From: Spinellus fusiger
Taxonomy: Eukaryota > Mucoromycota > Mucoromycetes > Mucorales > Phycomycetaceae
Assembly: GCA_025094145.1 (NCBI GenBank)
Contig: JALLLS010000036.1
Coordinates: 186,001 to 250,000 of the forward strand
Length of the DNA: 64,000 nt
Direction: 5' to 3'
Below are positions 22,013 through 34,086 of the stretch, in pieces. Position 1 is the stretch's first letter, and each line of letters opens with the position of its first letter. The position numbers were made by a program, and so were the translations under genes. Under the pieces are notes generated by a model. That model was not told the DNA's origin, searched no databases, and worked only from the letters and a program-made list of their open reading frames with translations.

Positions 22013-25000
22013 ATGACAGAAATAAAAAAAGACGGCTACTTGCAAGTGAAAGAAGATGGATTAAGGGCATGGATATGGTCCAAACGTTATGTTGTTCTCA
22101 GAGAACAGACACTGACATTTCATCGAAATGAGGTAAAAAGAGTCCACGTCCTATTCGTATCCTTCTATTTCTTATGCACTCTTGGTATAGCAAATGGGCC
22201 AATGTGTTGCATTAATCTTTTTGAAAGATATCAATTCTGTCACCCGCACTGAATTAAAGACACACTGCTTTGAGCTCAGTACAAAACAAAAGACATACTA
22301 TGTAGCCTGCAAAAATGATGAGGAACTTTATTCTTGGATGGATGAAGTCTATAATGTAAGTCCATTCACTGTCTTCTTACTGAAGAAGTTAATATGTGTG
22401 GTATGGTGGACTCATTCATGTACATTCGCCTCTATTTCTTATCATTATAATATACTCTATGGGAATTTAATATTCTATCTGATATGAATGGAAAAAAAAA
22501 AAACTCATACACTATAGAAGCGCTCTCCATTGGGTGTTTCTGGACCCACCAATTTTGTGCATAAAATCCATGTAGGCTATGATCCAATCACAGGCGCCTT
22601 TACAGTAAGTAGCATTGTGTCAACATATCAACATCTATAGTGTTAAAGTGTTTATTGATTTATTAATGAATTTTTTTTTATTAAAAATAATAATAATATA
22701 CACTTTATTCACCCGTACTATGATTGCCTTTAGGGTCTTCCGGAACAATGGACAGTTCTACTCAAAGGATCCAAGATTACACCTGAAGATGCTGCCAAAA
22801 ACCCTCAGGCCGTGTTGGAAGCATTGGAGTTTTATGCAGAACAAACCAAAAGAGAGAAAGAAGGGTTTACAACCCAAGAGAAGGAGGTGGGGTGGGCTGT
22901 CAATTACAATAAAGAACTTCAACCGAAACCCAGTCGATCCACACCTGCTCCTCTTTATCTTCGAGAAGCTCCTCATCCTGTACCCCTTCCAAGTACATCC
23001 AAAACACTCGCCTCTGGTCCTGGAAAAATGATGAATAAAGAAGTACAGGAGATGATGGAGAAATTGAAAGGAGCACAGGCAAAGAAACAGCACTATAAAG
23101 TAACGTATCCTATTGTTTTTGTTCACTCGATTGTTTTTATTTTTATTTTTATCTTTATTTATGCTTATGCTTATTTATTTGTTTTTCATAGGAAAAGTTA
23201 CCCAAGCCAAGAGAAACACGTCAAGGCTCCGTGCCTTCACTGTTCAGCAACACAGCGTCTGTCAAAGTATCCCCTGTCAATGCTCATCCCACTGCCTTTT
23301 CAAACCCCAGTCAACGCATTACCACCAAGAAACTAGTGCATCCATTGCCCTTGCCTTCTTCTTTGCCTGTCTTTTTACCCATTCCACCTACACCACAACC
23401 ATCACAATGGACATCGCCTTGCCATCTACGATTTTCTACTACGCGCAGTGCCTTTTCTGAGACATCGAGTCCAGAGAAATCCCATTTTGAGCTTGTGAAG
23501 GAAGGATTGAAGCAGTCGGCCAAGATCCTTGAAAGAGACATGCTACGAGAACGCGAGAAGGAGCGAGAGTACATTATGAAGCTGAGGACGCGACCCCATC
23601 CGCCTGTGATGAATGCACCACCTCTATTGAAACCACCCCCTCCTCCCATTTCTTCTGCCTCCTACCTGCAACTCCAGCCACAGCCACAGCAGTCGACTCC
23701 AGTACCTTCCTCTTCTACTACAACCCTTGATTTGGTCATGAAAAAGCAGGAGCAGAGAGCCAGTACAATGAGCAATCTACAGATTATGGAGAGACTAAGT
23801 AAGTGACCAGAAAAGAAAGAAGGAGCGTGCAGTTATCTGTTCTCGTCGATTGTTAGTATGGATATTAAGTAGAGTCTCTAGAATCTGTTGTATCGAATGG
23901 GAATCCCAGTCTTCTTTACCAGAGATCAGAGCGTATTGGCCAAGGGTAAGGTCCTACGCTTCTTTATCTATAGTGTTTCTCTCTCTCTATGAACTGACAC
24001 GGCTCTTTTAGTGCTTCTGGGTCTGTCTACCTTGCTAAACACTTGACACAGCAGACACAGGTGGCCATCAAGCAAATGAATTTGGCTAGACAATCTCGCC
24101 TGGACTTGATTGTGAATGAGATCATGATCATGAAAGAGTCTGGCCATACTAACATTGTCAATTTTCTTGACTCTTTTCTTGTCATGGGAGATTTGTGGGT
24201 GGTCATGGAGTACATGGAGGGAGGTGCACTGACGGACGTGATTGAGAATAATACGATGACTGAACAAGACATTGCTACTGTGTGTATGGAGGTAAGCAGA
24301 GGATTGAAGAAGAAGGAGAGAGAGAGATGGCTAAGATGTATTGACAATAGACAGCCAAAGGACTTCATCACCTTCATACACAAAATATTATCCACCGTGA
24401 TATTAAATCTGATAACGTACTCATGAACTTCCAAGGCAATGTTAAGATTAGTAAGTCATGGCTCTTTTTATGTAGGGGTGTGGGTGGTGAGTCCTATGAG
24501 GATTAACACATGTATGATGATGCTCTATAGGTGACTTTGGTTACTGTGCCAAGTTAACAGACCAACGTAACAAGAGAGCCACCATGGTGGGCACTCCTTA
24601 CTGGGTGAGTGAATGAGGCATCTTATGGCTACAAATAACTCACTCTTGTGGGCTGTAGATGGCACCTGAAGTCGTTAAACAAAAGGAATACGGTGTCAAG
24701 GTGGATATCTGGTCCTTGGGCATTATGGCCATTGAGATGATTGAGAACGAACCTCCTTACCTGGATGAAGAACCCCTCAAGGCATTGTATCTGATTGCCA
24801 CTAATGGCACCCCTACCCTTAAGAGTCCAGAAAGACTTACCAGAGACCTCAAGGGATTCTTGGCAGTGTGTTTGTGTGTGGATGTCAAATCACGCGCTTC
24901 TGCTCTTGAGCTGTTAAAGGTAAATACAAACAAAACCCTTTTCTTTCTACACGACCCATTCTATCATCATCATCATCACCACTATCATCATCACAATAAT

Positions 25001-25095
25001 AATAATAATAATAATAAACACAATAGCATGACTTTATGGCCAAAGCAGGTCCTACGAATAAGTTATCTCGTCTATTACAATTCAAGCAAAGGTAG
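22013..25095 (+). CDS. cla4: Cla4-type p21-activated protein kinase (PH-CRIB-kinase)
   Basis: Eleven exons (22013-22132, 22191-22355, 22518-22604, 22734-23099, 23192-23798, 23882-23945, 24012-24291, 24351-24450, 24531-24604, 24659-24919, 25027-25095) join in frame to about 730 residues. Residues 1-95 are a PH domain ([11 protein letters not shown]... SWMDEVYN). A CRIB motif for Cdc42/Rac binding follows ([15 protein letters not shown]). A Pro/Ser-rich linker leads to the kinase domain: glycine loop GQGASGSVY, lysine VAIKQM, catalytic [11 protein letters not shown] in SDFGYCAKL, activation segment [14 protein letters not shown] plus CRIB marks the Cla4/Skm1 branch, as distinct from Ste20, which lacks PH. 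These kinases act with Cdc42 in polarity, septins and cytokinesis. Exon 6 is small (64 bp), and exon 5/6 joining is the least certain junction. Confidence 0.93.
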
Positions 25096-26045
25096 TGTAT
25101 GATTGTAGATATGAGGCATCCTACCCCATCCACCTGTATGTATCTTCTCTTTTCCTCCTCTTTTTCACTGTATATACACCATTCTTTCTTTATCTTTATC
25201 TTTGTGCATGTACCAGGTTGTTAGGCTCTTGTGCTTCTTCTACTCTCCACTGAAAATGAATATAATCACTATGGATCTTTATTATTTATACCACTCTCTC
25301 ATCATTCTACCCTTTATTTATTTTAATAAAGCAAATAAGCTTAGAAATCAAGAAATAGCTGAGGCAGGATTCTCTCCAAATGTTCAACATCCAATGTCTT
25401 GTCTGTAGTATCATGAGCACCCAATCGATCACTCTCCTCAGATGCACGATGGATGGCCTCTTTTTATATTTATATTTATATTTATATATTTATATATCAC
25501 ATACATAAATGAGAGAGGAAATCATAAGCAACCTTTTCTTGAGAAAGAAGAAAAGAACAACCACTACTGTTCTTTATTACCTTGGACAAACAGACGTAGA
25601 AACTCACAAGAAAGAAGCAATGCATCCTTATTGACTGCGCAGATGTGTTATTCACCCCAAAACTCAATGAAGACTTACTTTTCACACTGTTCTCCTTCCA
25701 TACTTCCTTCATTAATGCTTGAAGTGTTTCCTATCCCATGATTAGTTTTTTTTGTTGTTGATTCTGATTCTAATGATGAGGTTTATCTCTTTTCTCTTTT
25801 ATCTCTCTCTTTTTTTTCTTTTTTTTTTTGCTTACAGGTTGAAGTCCTTTTTCATTCATCTTTATTATTTTAATATTTATTTCTGTAAAAAGCTCAAAAA
25901 CATCTCCCTGTTTCTCTACTTTCTTATTTCCCATTCTTTTTTTTTTCAACGATCATTTTATTGTGACTGCGAGATTGACCAAGAAAGAGAAAAGATAGAC
26001 GAATGGAGGGGAAGAGGAAATAGGTCCATAACAGCAGCAGGTGTT
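25096..26045. other. Intergenic between convergent genes
   Basis: Tail-to-tail spacer between the PAK gene and the CCDC6-like gene. It contains T-rich runs and a short TTTATA array (25461-25497). No gene was recognised. Confidence 0.55.
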
Positions 26046-28491
26046 TCAAGGGTGAGGAGGGTGCTGTGGGGGAGGAGAGTGAATACCAAATAGACTGCCA
26101 GAGATACGTCGAGAAGGATCTCTTCTTGAGAGACTACTGGACAAGGAGTTGATGGAGCCTAACAGAGGAGATGGATGTTAAATGAAAAGAAAGATACAGA
26201 GGATGGATGTGGCAGCTAGAGGGACAGGGCTTCTTGCTTACCTGATCGAGAGCGATTGATGGAATGGTCTGGAATGGATTGTGGTGAGACTGAACTATGA
26301 GAAGATACAGTAGGATCTGGCCCATGCATAGTAGCAGCAGTGGCAGTGGAGGAGGAGGAAGAGGAGAGGCTGTTATCCAGCTGAAGAGGGGAATGGGACT
26401 GTTGAAGTAGCCACTCGCCTTTTCAGAGGTAGTAGAGCGTTGGGAAGAAGTAGACGTGGATCGATTGGCCTATAAGCATAGCTAAGTGTGGATATTCTCT
26501 ACAAATACACTCCCATCTTGCAACCTACTCTCACATGTCTTCCTGGAGAAGGAGGAACAGAGCGAAATACATGTGGGATGCTATAGAGACAGCTCATTAG
26601 AGTCATTCCACACAACATTCTAGGCATTACCCTTCATCCAATGTAATGTCATCCAAGGGTAAGTGGTTCTCTTTACGGAGCTGCACCAATTCAGTCTTGT
26701 ATCGGTTGCATTGTTGGTACTTTGCAATGTCTATTATAACAAAAAGGAATGGGATAAGAAACCTCCTTCCCTCCCTCCTTTTTCTTTTTCTTTTCTTTGG
26801 TGTAGATGGGGTCTATGGATCCCATTCTCCATAGAGACAAGTAGCCCCTATCACCTTACATTCTCTCTCCATTTCCACTGCCTTGCTCTTGAGACTGGTC
26901 ACTTCTGACCTAAGGACTTCCATCAGACCTGTGGGGGGCAGTTCTCCCAATGGACCAGGCGAATGAGGCATCCATTTCTTTGCATTGGTTTCTACTTGAG
27001 CATAAGCAGGTGTCTTGTACAGTCCACATTACCTGTACCTGTCATGGAGGGACTGATAGGCAAGGACCCTGCCCCCGAAAGATCCGTCAGTCCATACGAG
27101 GAGGTACGTGAAGGAGACTGAGAAAGTGTCTGCTGCATTCGAAGCGAGTCCAATTGTTTCTGTAGCTTATTCACAATATACTCTTGTTCTTGTTCCAATG
27201 CATTCTCCAGATCAATCTTCTCCTTCTGCAACTACACCCAAACCACCCACATCCTCTTCCGTCAATCCCGTTTCCTTCTGCCGAGGGACTTTCTTCCACT
27301 TACTTGGGACAGTTTCTTCTGCAGCATATTTGTAAGATATTCTTCTTCTTGTTCTACTTGTACGAGCAATTCTCCCTTTTCCTTCTTGAGTCCTGAAATG
27401 CGCTTGAGAAGTTTGTTGGAGATGTACTCTTCTTCCTGTTCTGCCAATGCCGTCTATAGATACACAGATACACAGATACACAGAATACACAGAATACACA
27501 GAATACATAGATACATAGAGAGAAACACACACCATGTTGGCCATGGGATCAGTTGATTCTCTTTCCTTGGGATGCCAAGGTTGGTTATTTACCATGTCCA
27601 CAGTCATTTGTCGCAACAGTTGGTTATCGTGTCTGAGAATATTGACGTGTCCTTGTTCCATTTCGAGCTCAAACTCGAGCTTTTTGATGCGCGCCTCCTG
27701 TGCCACGCATGTTCTGTGCAACTTTTGTGTCTCTTCTTTGAGCAGATCCAAGTCTTGGATGCTCATCAAAAGATCGCCTTTGGAAATTGTGTCTCTAAGA
27801 TATATAGATATATAAAGATATAAAGATATATAGATATAGATATAGATATAAAAGAAGAAGAAGTATGTGTGTTAGCTGGAGTCCTTGTCAGTATGGACAG
27901 GGATTACGTTTGTGTGCCAGACTGGAGTCTGTCCAATGTCGCCTGGAATGCCTTTGCCCTAGAAGCAAGGTCAGCCTCCAGTGTGGCCTTGTCTTTGCGT
28001 GCCTTTATAGAGAGGAAGAAAAAAAAAGTCAGTGGATGTTCTTTAGCAGTGTATCCTTCTGTAATTCTCAATAACAACAATGGCAATAACATGCAACTGT
28101 TCTTTTTTTTTCTTTTTTTTCTTCTTTGTTCTTTCTTATCTCTTGTTTTCTGTTCCAATAAAACCATCAAAAAGAAAGAGCAGATTTACTTTGTCCAATT
28201 GCTCACGCAAGGAATCTGTGAATCTCTGTTCGCCCTGTTGCAATTCCTCCAAGGATGTTTCGTCCTAACCATAAACAACAATCGCTGGTTAGGCAATGCC
28301 ACAAGGAGAAAAAAAAGAAGAAAGAGAGAGAGAGAGGGAGGGAGAGAAAGGGGCAAGTGCCAAGCAACACCATGTACCGGAAGTGTTCCGTAGTAACTAA
28401 GCGTAGAAGGAATCCCAGTCAAGGAGGTGATGGAGGGGGTGTCTTTGGTGGCGGTGGTGGTTTGTCTCGGTTCATTCTGTGTGATGCTCAT
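26046..28491 (-). CDS. CCDC6-like long coiled-coil protein
   Basis: Twelve exons can be joined without a frame break into about 489 residues (28491-28378, 28264-28190, 28002-27908, 27794-27533, 27453-27304, 27231-27039, 26991-26860, 26730-26631, 26580-26535, 26469-26419, 26380-26242, 26158-26046). Human CCDC6 is of similar length (about 474). The hallmark is the repeated coiled-coil unit: AEQEEEYISNKLLKRI, then VEQEEEYLTNMLQKKL, then KIDLENALEQEQEYIVNKL. This triple EQEEE pattern is typical of CCDC6/DUF2046 proteins. The C-terminal third is Ser/Pro rich. In animals CCDC6 is a scaffold in DNA-damage and phosphatase control; a fungal role is not established here. The intron 26418-26381 is only 38 bp and starts GC, yet it is needed to keep frame. 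Confidence 0.82.
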
Positions 28492-29200
28492 CTTGGCTAC
28501 TTGTGGAATGTAGAGTTATAAAAAGAAAAAAGAAGAAGAAGGGGGACGATGAAAAGGAAGAAGAAAAAGAGAAAAAAAATGTCGACTTTTTAACGCTCCT
28601 TTCTTTGTTTCGGTGTTTGAATAGATGAGCAGATGCCACTCGAGTAAGAGATGTCTTTTTTACACTGCTTTAGATCCATGCAACGAGGAAGACAAGTGAC
28701 TGCTGAATAGAGAGAGCCTGTTCTATGAAGGAGAAGGGTGTGTGATTTCCTTTTCCATTGGTAGTCCACAAGGTAGCTAAGAAAAGAAGGCAGTGAGTGT
28801 ATATTATGGCCAATGAATGATAAGCAAGCGGATGGGTGGGTTATTTGCATTAAGATGGGCCATGAGGATAGATAGTGCGATTAGCAGTGCGATTAGCAGT
28901 GCAGTGGATAGTGCAGTGGATAGTACAGTGGATGATACAGTGGATGGTACAGTGGATAGACAGCCCTATGGATAGACAGCCCTATGGATAGACTTCCATT
29001 GACCCATAAACCCACCCCACTGGATGTCCTTCCACTGTCTAATGAAAAAGGCAAAGGTGCCTTTATAAAAGAGAGACGTCATGAAAACCCTTTCTTTCTT
29101 TCTTTTCATTTCTTACTGGACAAGTCTATAAACCTTCTTCTGCCTCTGCTTCCTCCCCCTCCCTTGTTTACTCTTTTCTTTTCTTCTCCTCTTCTTCTTC
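28492..29200. other. Spacer with a short minisatellite
   Basis: Divergent spacer between the CCDC6-like gene and the LIM gene. Around 28868-28990 lies a variable tandem array of AGTGCAGTGGATAGT-like units, followed by two copies of GACAGCCCTATGGATA. The promoters of both flanking genes must lie here. No gene was recognised. Confidence 0.55.
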
Positions 29201-29663
29201 ATGGACTGCCCCATCTGTTTAAAGACTGTGTATTTTGTTGAAAAGATAGAAGCCAACGGACGGCCCTACCACAAATCATGCTTCAAAGTAGGTAGAGTGC
29301 CTACACAGTCTATTCCATCTTATTTCATCCTAATCAATCCTATTCCATCCTACCCATAGTGCACAGAGAGTGGCTGTCGGTTGACATTGGCCAACTTCCA
29401 TTATTGTGAAGGACGTCTGTTCTGTCCCAAACATGTTCCTAAACTCCAGGCAATAGTGCGACGTAGGTGTCCTTTTCTATGTTTCTATTCTTTACCATTC
29501 TATAGCTATACTACAATAGAATGGTAAAGAATAGACCCTGCCAATCTATAGCAGGGGGTTGGAGAGCAGTGACCAAGGGGAAGGAGAAAGGAGATGCTGC
29601 CAAACCCATTGACTTTTCTTTTTTCATGGTATAGAAATGGCTATTGTCCAAGAAGCTTCCTAG
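29201..29663 (+). CDS. Small single-LIM-domain protein
   Basis: Exon 1 (29201-29287) and exon 2 (29360-29462) encode one LIM zinc-binding domain. Its ligand order is C-x2-C (CPIC), H-x2-C (HKSC), C-x4-C (CTESGC) and C-x2-H (CPKH). LIM domains are protein-docking modules, often on the actin cytoskeleton. The third exon is uncertain. A GTAGGT donor at 29463 gives a 72-residue protein stopping at 29663; a GTGTCC donor four bases later gives a different, slightly longer tail. The second intron contains a striking hairpin, listed separately. The gene is tail-to-tail with the NRAMP gene, 183 bp away. Confidence 0.75.
29485..29534. repeat. Perfect 19-bp inverted repeat in an intron
   Basis: Arms at 29485-29503 (CTATTCTTTACCATTCTAT) and 29516-29534 are exact reverse complements separated by 12 bases, so the transcript would fold into a stable stem-loop. 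It lies in the second intron of the LIM gene. It could be a tiny mobile-element footprint or an RNA structure affecting splicing. Confidence 0.9.
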
Positions 29664-29846
29664 ATCCATACCATTGATTCCTCATTTACTGCATTCTTCT
29701 CACATATCACCTGTGCATCTGCTCATCCATTCATCTACTAGTACTAGGATGCCCACTAGGATGCCCACTAGGATGCCTTGTTCTATCCCTAACGAAAAAC
29801 CCCAATAAACAAATAAAGGAGAAAGAGAAAGCCGCTGTAGTACACT

Positions 29847-31919
29847 TTATGAATGAACGAGGGTGTCTATAGAGAGAGGAGTGTAGATTAAATACCCAAC
29901 AAATACAAAATACACCAGACTAAGCAGTAAAAGCACAGGCGGATAGTGGTTATCAGAAAGAAACCCCACCAACAAGTAGAGATTGAACACAAACAGGATC
30001 CAGGAGAGACTCCAGCAAAAGGCAGAAGCCCACCTACTATTTTTAAACGTACGAGTCATAATACTGGTTGAACTGGTGAGCTTGAGAATAGGAACAATGG
30101 CAGTAGGAAGACAGACACTGTAAACATCACGCAAGAGCAAATGTTGGCATGGGGTTTTATTAGAAGACGAGTGAGAGGAAGACTGGGAAGCCGCTGGACA
30201 AGCATCTACAGACACCACTCCTCTCTGACGATGGAACTTACCTTTGCAATACATTCAGGACTTCTCCAAGGGTGTCTATTCTATCCACTGCCCACACAGC
30301 CACCAACAGACTAGGCACAAGAGCCACCAACCGCGTAAGAGCCACTCTATGCCACTGCTTCTTGAAGATGGCACCAAAGAATCCCTCCACGACCTACAAT
30401 CAGGATAGGCGTCAACTTGTCCACTCTTCACTTGTCACTTACATATTGTCCTGCAAGTGTGCCTGTCATTGTAGAGCTCTGTCCTGCTGCTAATAATCCC
30501 GCTGCCCACAAGTACCGTGCATATTCACCCAATGTATTCCTCAATACCTCAGACGCATCGTACAGGCCAGGAAGTTGCCCCATCTCCTTGCCAGGCTGAT
30601 AAAACACCTGTGCAAACACCACCACAATGGCCAGATTGATAAGGTATGAGGTAAGGAGAGCCAGTCCAGACTCAATGGCAAAATAGAAGTTGGCCTCCCT
30701 GACTTTATGCTGGCTGGGGGCTACTCCTAGATTACGAGACATGACCAGTGCACTTGCAAGGGGTTGTGAGTGTTGTGTCGGTTTGGATCCACCCTCCTGT
30801 TTCTTTTTTCTTTTCTTTTTCTCCTTCTTTCTTTATCCTAGTCTTTACCTATGAAGATACATGTTGTGGGGCATGATCACAGCCCCCACCATCCCAACAG
30901 CCTGCACCATGGTGTTCTCGGGGATGCTAGGGACCACAATCCCCTCGAGAATAGGCCCCAGACGTGGATGAGACAGAATCATCTCTGCCCAAAAGCAAAC
31001 AATCATGACACCAATCAGTACCATAAAGAAGACCTCAATCTTCCTTACACCGTAATGCTGCAGCCACATAAACACAAATGTATCCGTGGCTGTCACCAAC
31101 ACCCCTACGATCAGACGGAAGCCAAAAAGAATCTTCAATGCAATGGCAGTGCCTATGATCTCCTGGATATCAGAGCCAACAATGGCCACTTGGATGAATG
31201 CCCAGATCAGAGTGCGTGTGGGCTGTGGGTAGTTGTCTTTTACCAGGTGGGCTAGGTGTTTGCCTGTCACCACGCCCAGCCGGGCTGATAATATCTGGAG
31301 GACCAGTCCTTTTTATTTATATGAGATGCAGCTGTGTTAACCCGTGAGTGGGTGGGTGGATAGGTGTGGATAGGTGTTTATGAGTAGATAGGTGGATAGG
31401 TGGATAGGTGTCTATGAGTGGATAGGTGGATAGGTGGATAGGTGTCTATGAGTGGATAGGTGGATAGGTGGATTACCTGCTGCATGGGCCCAGAACAGAA
31501 GCCATAGTAGACGATAGCCTGCCACTGCACCTGATTGTAGATCGGATTCTAAATTACCAGGATCCAAGTAGGCAATGGACCTGTAGAAAAGAATGAGTGG
31601 AGGAGGAGGAGGGAGAGTGTGTGTCCACTTGCATAAGCCAACCAGGTCCACTGTAAAGAAACAGTTTTCTCCAAGAAAAGAAGGGTTCTTGGGATGGATC
31701 CATTATATCTGCCTGGACATTAACCTGGCCTTTAATGTCCATGTCCACATTCCAATCACGTAAAGTATCTTCTTCTCTTTCTTCTTCTCTTTCTTCTCTG
31801 TGGAGAGAGGGACAGGGGACTGTTGTTTTGCTATTCACAGACTGGTAGGACTGTCCTCCTTCTCCTGCTAACAGTAGAGTGGTGTGGCTGGCTGGACTGC
31901 CGACAGTAGCAGATGTCAT
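29847..31919 (-). CDS. NRAMP-family divalent metal transporter (Smf type)
   Basis: Six exons (31919-31633, 31580-31477, 31308-30849, 30752-30443, 30393-30242, 30117-29847) join in frame to 527 residues. NRAMP proteins carry Mn2+, Fe2+ and related ions with protons. The metal-binding motifs are present: DPGN in [13 protein letters not shown] (residues about 101-104) and MPHN in [14 protein letters not shown] near residue 278. About ten hydrophobic segments follow an N-terminal cytoplasmic region of about 80 residues rich in Glu and Arg. Intron 1 begins GCAAGT, a GC-AG intron: only this donor rebuilds the expected [13 protein letters not shown] junction. Intron 2 carries a minisatellite. No defect was seen. 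Confidence 0.93.
31340..31476. repeat. Minisatellite in NRAMP intron 2
   Basis: Tandem variants of GTGGATAGGTG(TCTATGAGTG)GATAG. Two near-identical longer units of about 50 bp can be read at about 31375-31475, formed from shorter GGTGGATA units. It occupies most of the second intron of the NRAMP gene. Confidence 0.85.
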
Positions 31920-32347
31920 GGTGCAATAGGAAAAGAAAGAAAAAGAAAAGAAAAAAGAAAAAAAAAGAAAAAAGAAAGGAGTGAAAGAGTAAGAAAAAGA
32001 ACCCTTAAAATGACACTACTTCTCTAGGAAGCGGGGTTTCTATTCCATCCAGCTTCCTCACCATGAGATCCACAGCTTCCTCATCATCACCTACCAATGA
32101 GAAATCCACAACATCCCAAGAACACAGCCTTGTTCTCTACGGATGGAGGATGTTTTCTGTCTTTTCTTTCTGTCTTTCTTTTGATTGGAGAATAAGCCTC
32201 CCTTTATTATTACCATTTTATAAGCTATAGATACAATGGACTACGGGATCAAGAATAGAATCCATCCCATCCACTACAAAGAAGCAGAGGGAGATATGTC
32301 AGGCGTTGGTTCTCTTTCTTTTCTTCTTCTTTCTTTCCTAGTAGATG
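31920..32347. other. NRAMP upstream spacer
   Basis: About 430 bp between the start of the NRAMP gene and the stop of the next gene on the same strand. A purine run lies at 31930-31980. Promoter sequence is expected here but no specific site was recognised. Confidence 0.5.
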
Positions 32348-34086
32348 TTAAGCAGTGGTCGTTGACGATAGCAGGACTTGTTTTACTAGTCGGCGTCTTT
32401 CCATATTCCATGCGTCTGTCTTTTCACCCAATTGGATTCTCTTTTCTACTTCTTGGTGTAGGTGGAGAGAGACTCTTTCATCACACCACAGCAGCAGTGC
32501 CTCCAGTTGGTAGCGGATATCCCACAAGTAGTACTGCATGGGAGAATAGTAGGCAGCCATTGGGTCGTTTTCTATTGAAGGGACAGAAGAAAGGGTGGCT
32601 GGTGTGTCCTCTGCTGTAATGGCTGGTGCTGGTGCTGGTGCTGGTGCTGGTGCTGGTGTGTCCTCTGCTGTGTCTGCTTTCCTAATACATCGAGTCAATA
32701 AAGAGGCCCACAGACCCTCTTTTCTTTCTTCTTCTTTCTTCTTTTCTTTTCTATTACATTTCAGGAGATCGGATGCCAGGTAGTTCTGGGCACATTCTTC
32801 TTGCCTCCAGAATAGCATCATAGGCTGTCTGTGGAAAGTAGATTCTTCCGCTGTTGATTGACTTTTCAATGGAAGTATGGCGGAGATCAAGAATAGCCTC
32901 GAGCAATGCATTGTCCGCTCTCTTCAAGCATTCTCTCACCTCCTCCAGACACACATCAGAGGCTATCATCTATCACAAACACTATGAGACGGGGGCGCTC
33001 CTATGGTGACTGCTGTCATGCCACCTACTGTTGTAATCTCCTTCTCAAGGGCCAGGATCTCTTCATGGGCTGCTGTCTCTGAAGCAAAGTCTTGTCCTTG
33101 GAGCATCTGGAAGCTCAGTGTCAATAGCCGAGCACAAGGAATCCCGCCTACTTACTTCATCCAACAAGACAGTCAGATCCTCCCTGAACTTCTGTAGACT
33201 TCTATAGTCCACCTGGTTCTTCTCATTCTATAGCGACACAGCCACCCCATCCTCACTGTTATTAAGAAAGAAGAAGAGAAAGAGAAAGAGAAGGATCTCC
33301 ATGCAGCTTACTTACACGTCGCTCTACGTCTCTTATCTCTTCATCTTTGACTGCTACAGGGGCCATGGCCTCCTCCACCACCTTGGATGCCTTTTCCTGG
33401 TTGTTCTTCACTCTGTCAATCTCAGAAGCAAGTCCACACTACACCAACAAACGAAAAGAAAACAAGTTTAAAAAACAAGTCCATGCTGTGTTCTGCTTAC
33501 CGTAAGAGACAGTAGAAACCACTGCAGACTCCAAGAATGAAGGTTAATGTACTCTGCATCCCACACAGCTGCCTTTTCATTGGCAGCATCAAGGCTCTTT
33601 TGAAGTGGTTTCTTTTCCTTTTCAATACTGTGCACTTGGAGTCTTGTCTGTAGGCAGGGGACTTCAATGTGTGATAGACCAGCCACAGCATGGACCAAGT
33701 CTTCCAGTGTAGTCAAATGATGAGGCAAGAGTGTAGACTGCATATGTATTAATAAAGAAAGAAAGAAAGAAAAGAAAAAATGAAAAAAAAATGATAGTGT
33801 AGTTGGGCACCTTTTTTTTTTTTTCCTTTTTTTGCATGTCCATGGAGACTCCACTAGCTGCCTTTTCTGGAGAAATAAGAATCTCAACCAATAGTAACTC
33901 AGATATGTGGAGAGGACTGTCTTTTTTTTCTTTTTTCTTTTTTCTTTTTTCTTTTTTTGAAATAAAAAGAGGTGGGGTTGGAACTCCGGGTGTCCGTGAG
34001 TCGTTTGCACTGTCTGCGTTGTTTGTATTTGTATTTGTATTTGTGGAGTGTGTGTGTGTGTAAAAAGATTCAAAGACAGACGGCAT
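32348..34086 (-). CDS. Unrecognised multi-exon coiled-coil protein
   Basis: I do not recognise the family. From the ATG at 34086, seven exons can be joined: 34086-33811, 33737-33501, 33438-33316, then about 33230-33159, 33113-33005, 32964-32757 and 32670-32348. This gives roughly 440 residues in one frame. The protein has a Thr/Asn-rich start, a very Lys-rich stretch, long charged helices (SIEKEKKPLQKSLDAANEK; ASEIDRVKNNQEKASKVVEE) and an Ala-Pro repeat (APAPAPAPA). A helical C-terminus follows (YYLWDIRYQLEALLLWC). The overall look resembles subunits of cytoskeletal or kinetochore complexes, which is only an impression. The junctions around 32,965-33,005 need a 41-bp intron and are weak. Confidence 0.55.

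Noticed and set aside
31340..31476. Possible CRISPR-like direct repeats
   Set aside because: Units are contiguous minisatellite variants without unique spacers, inside a fungal intron.
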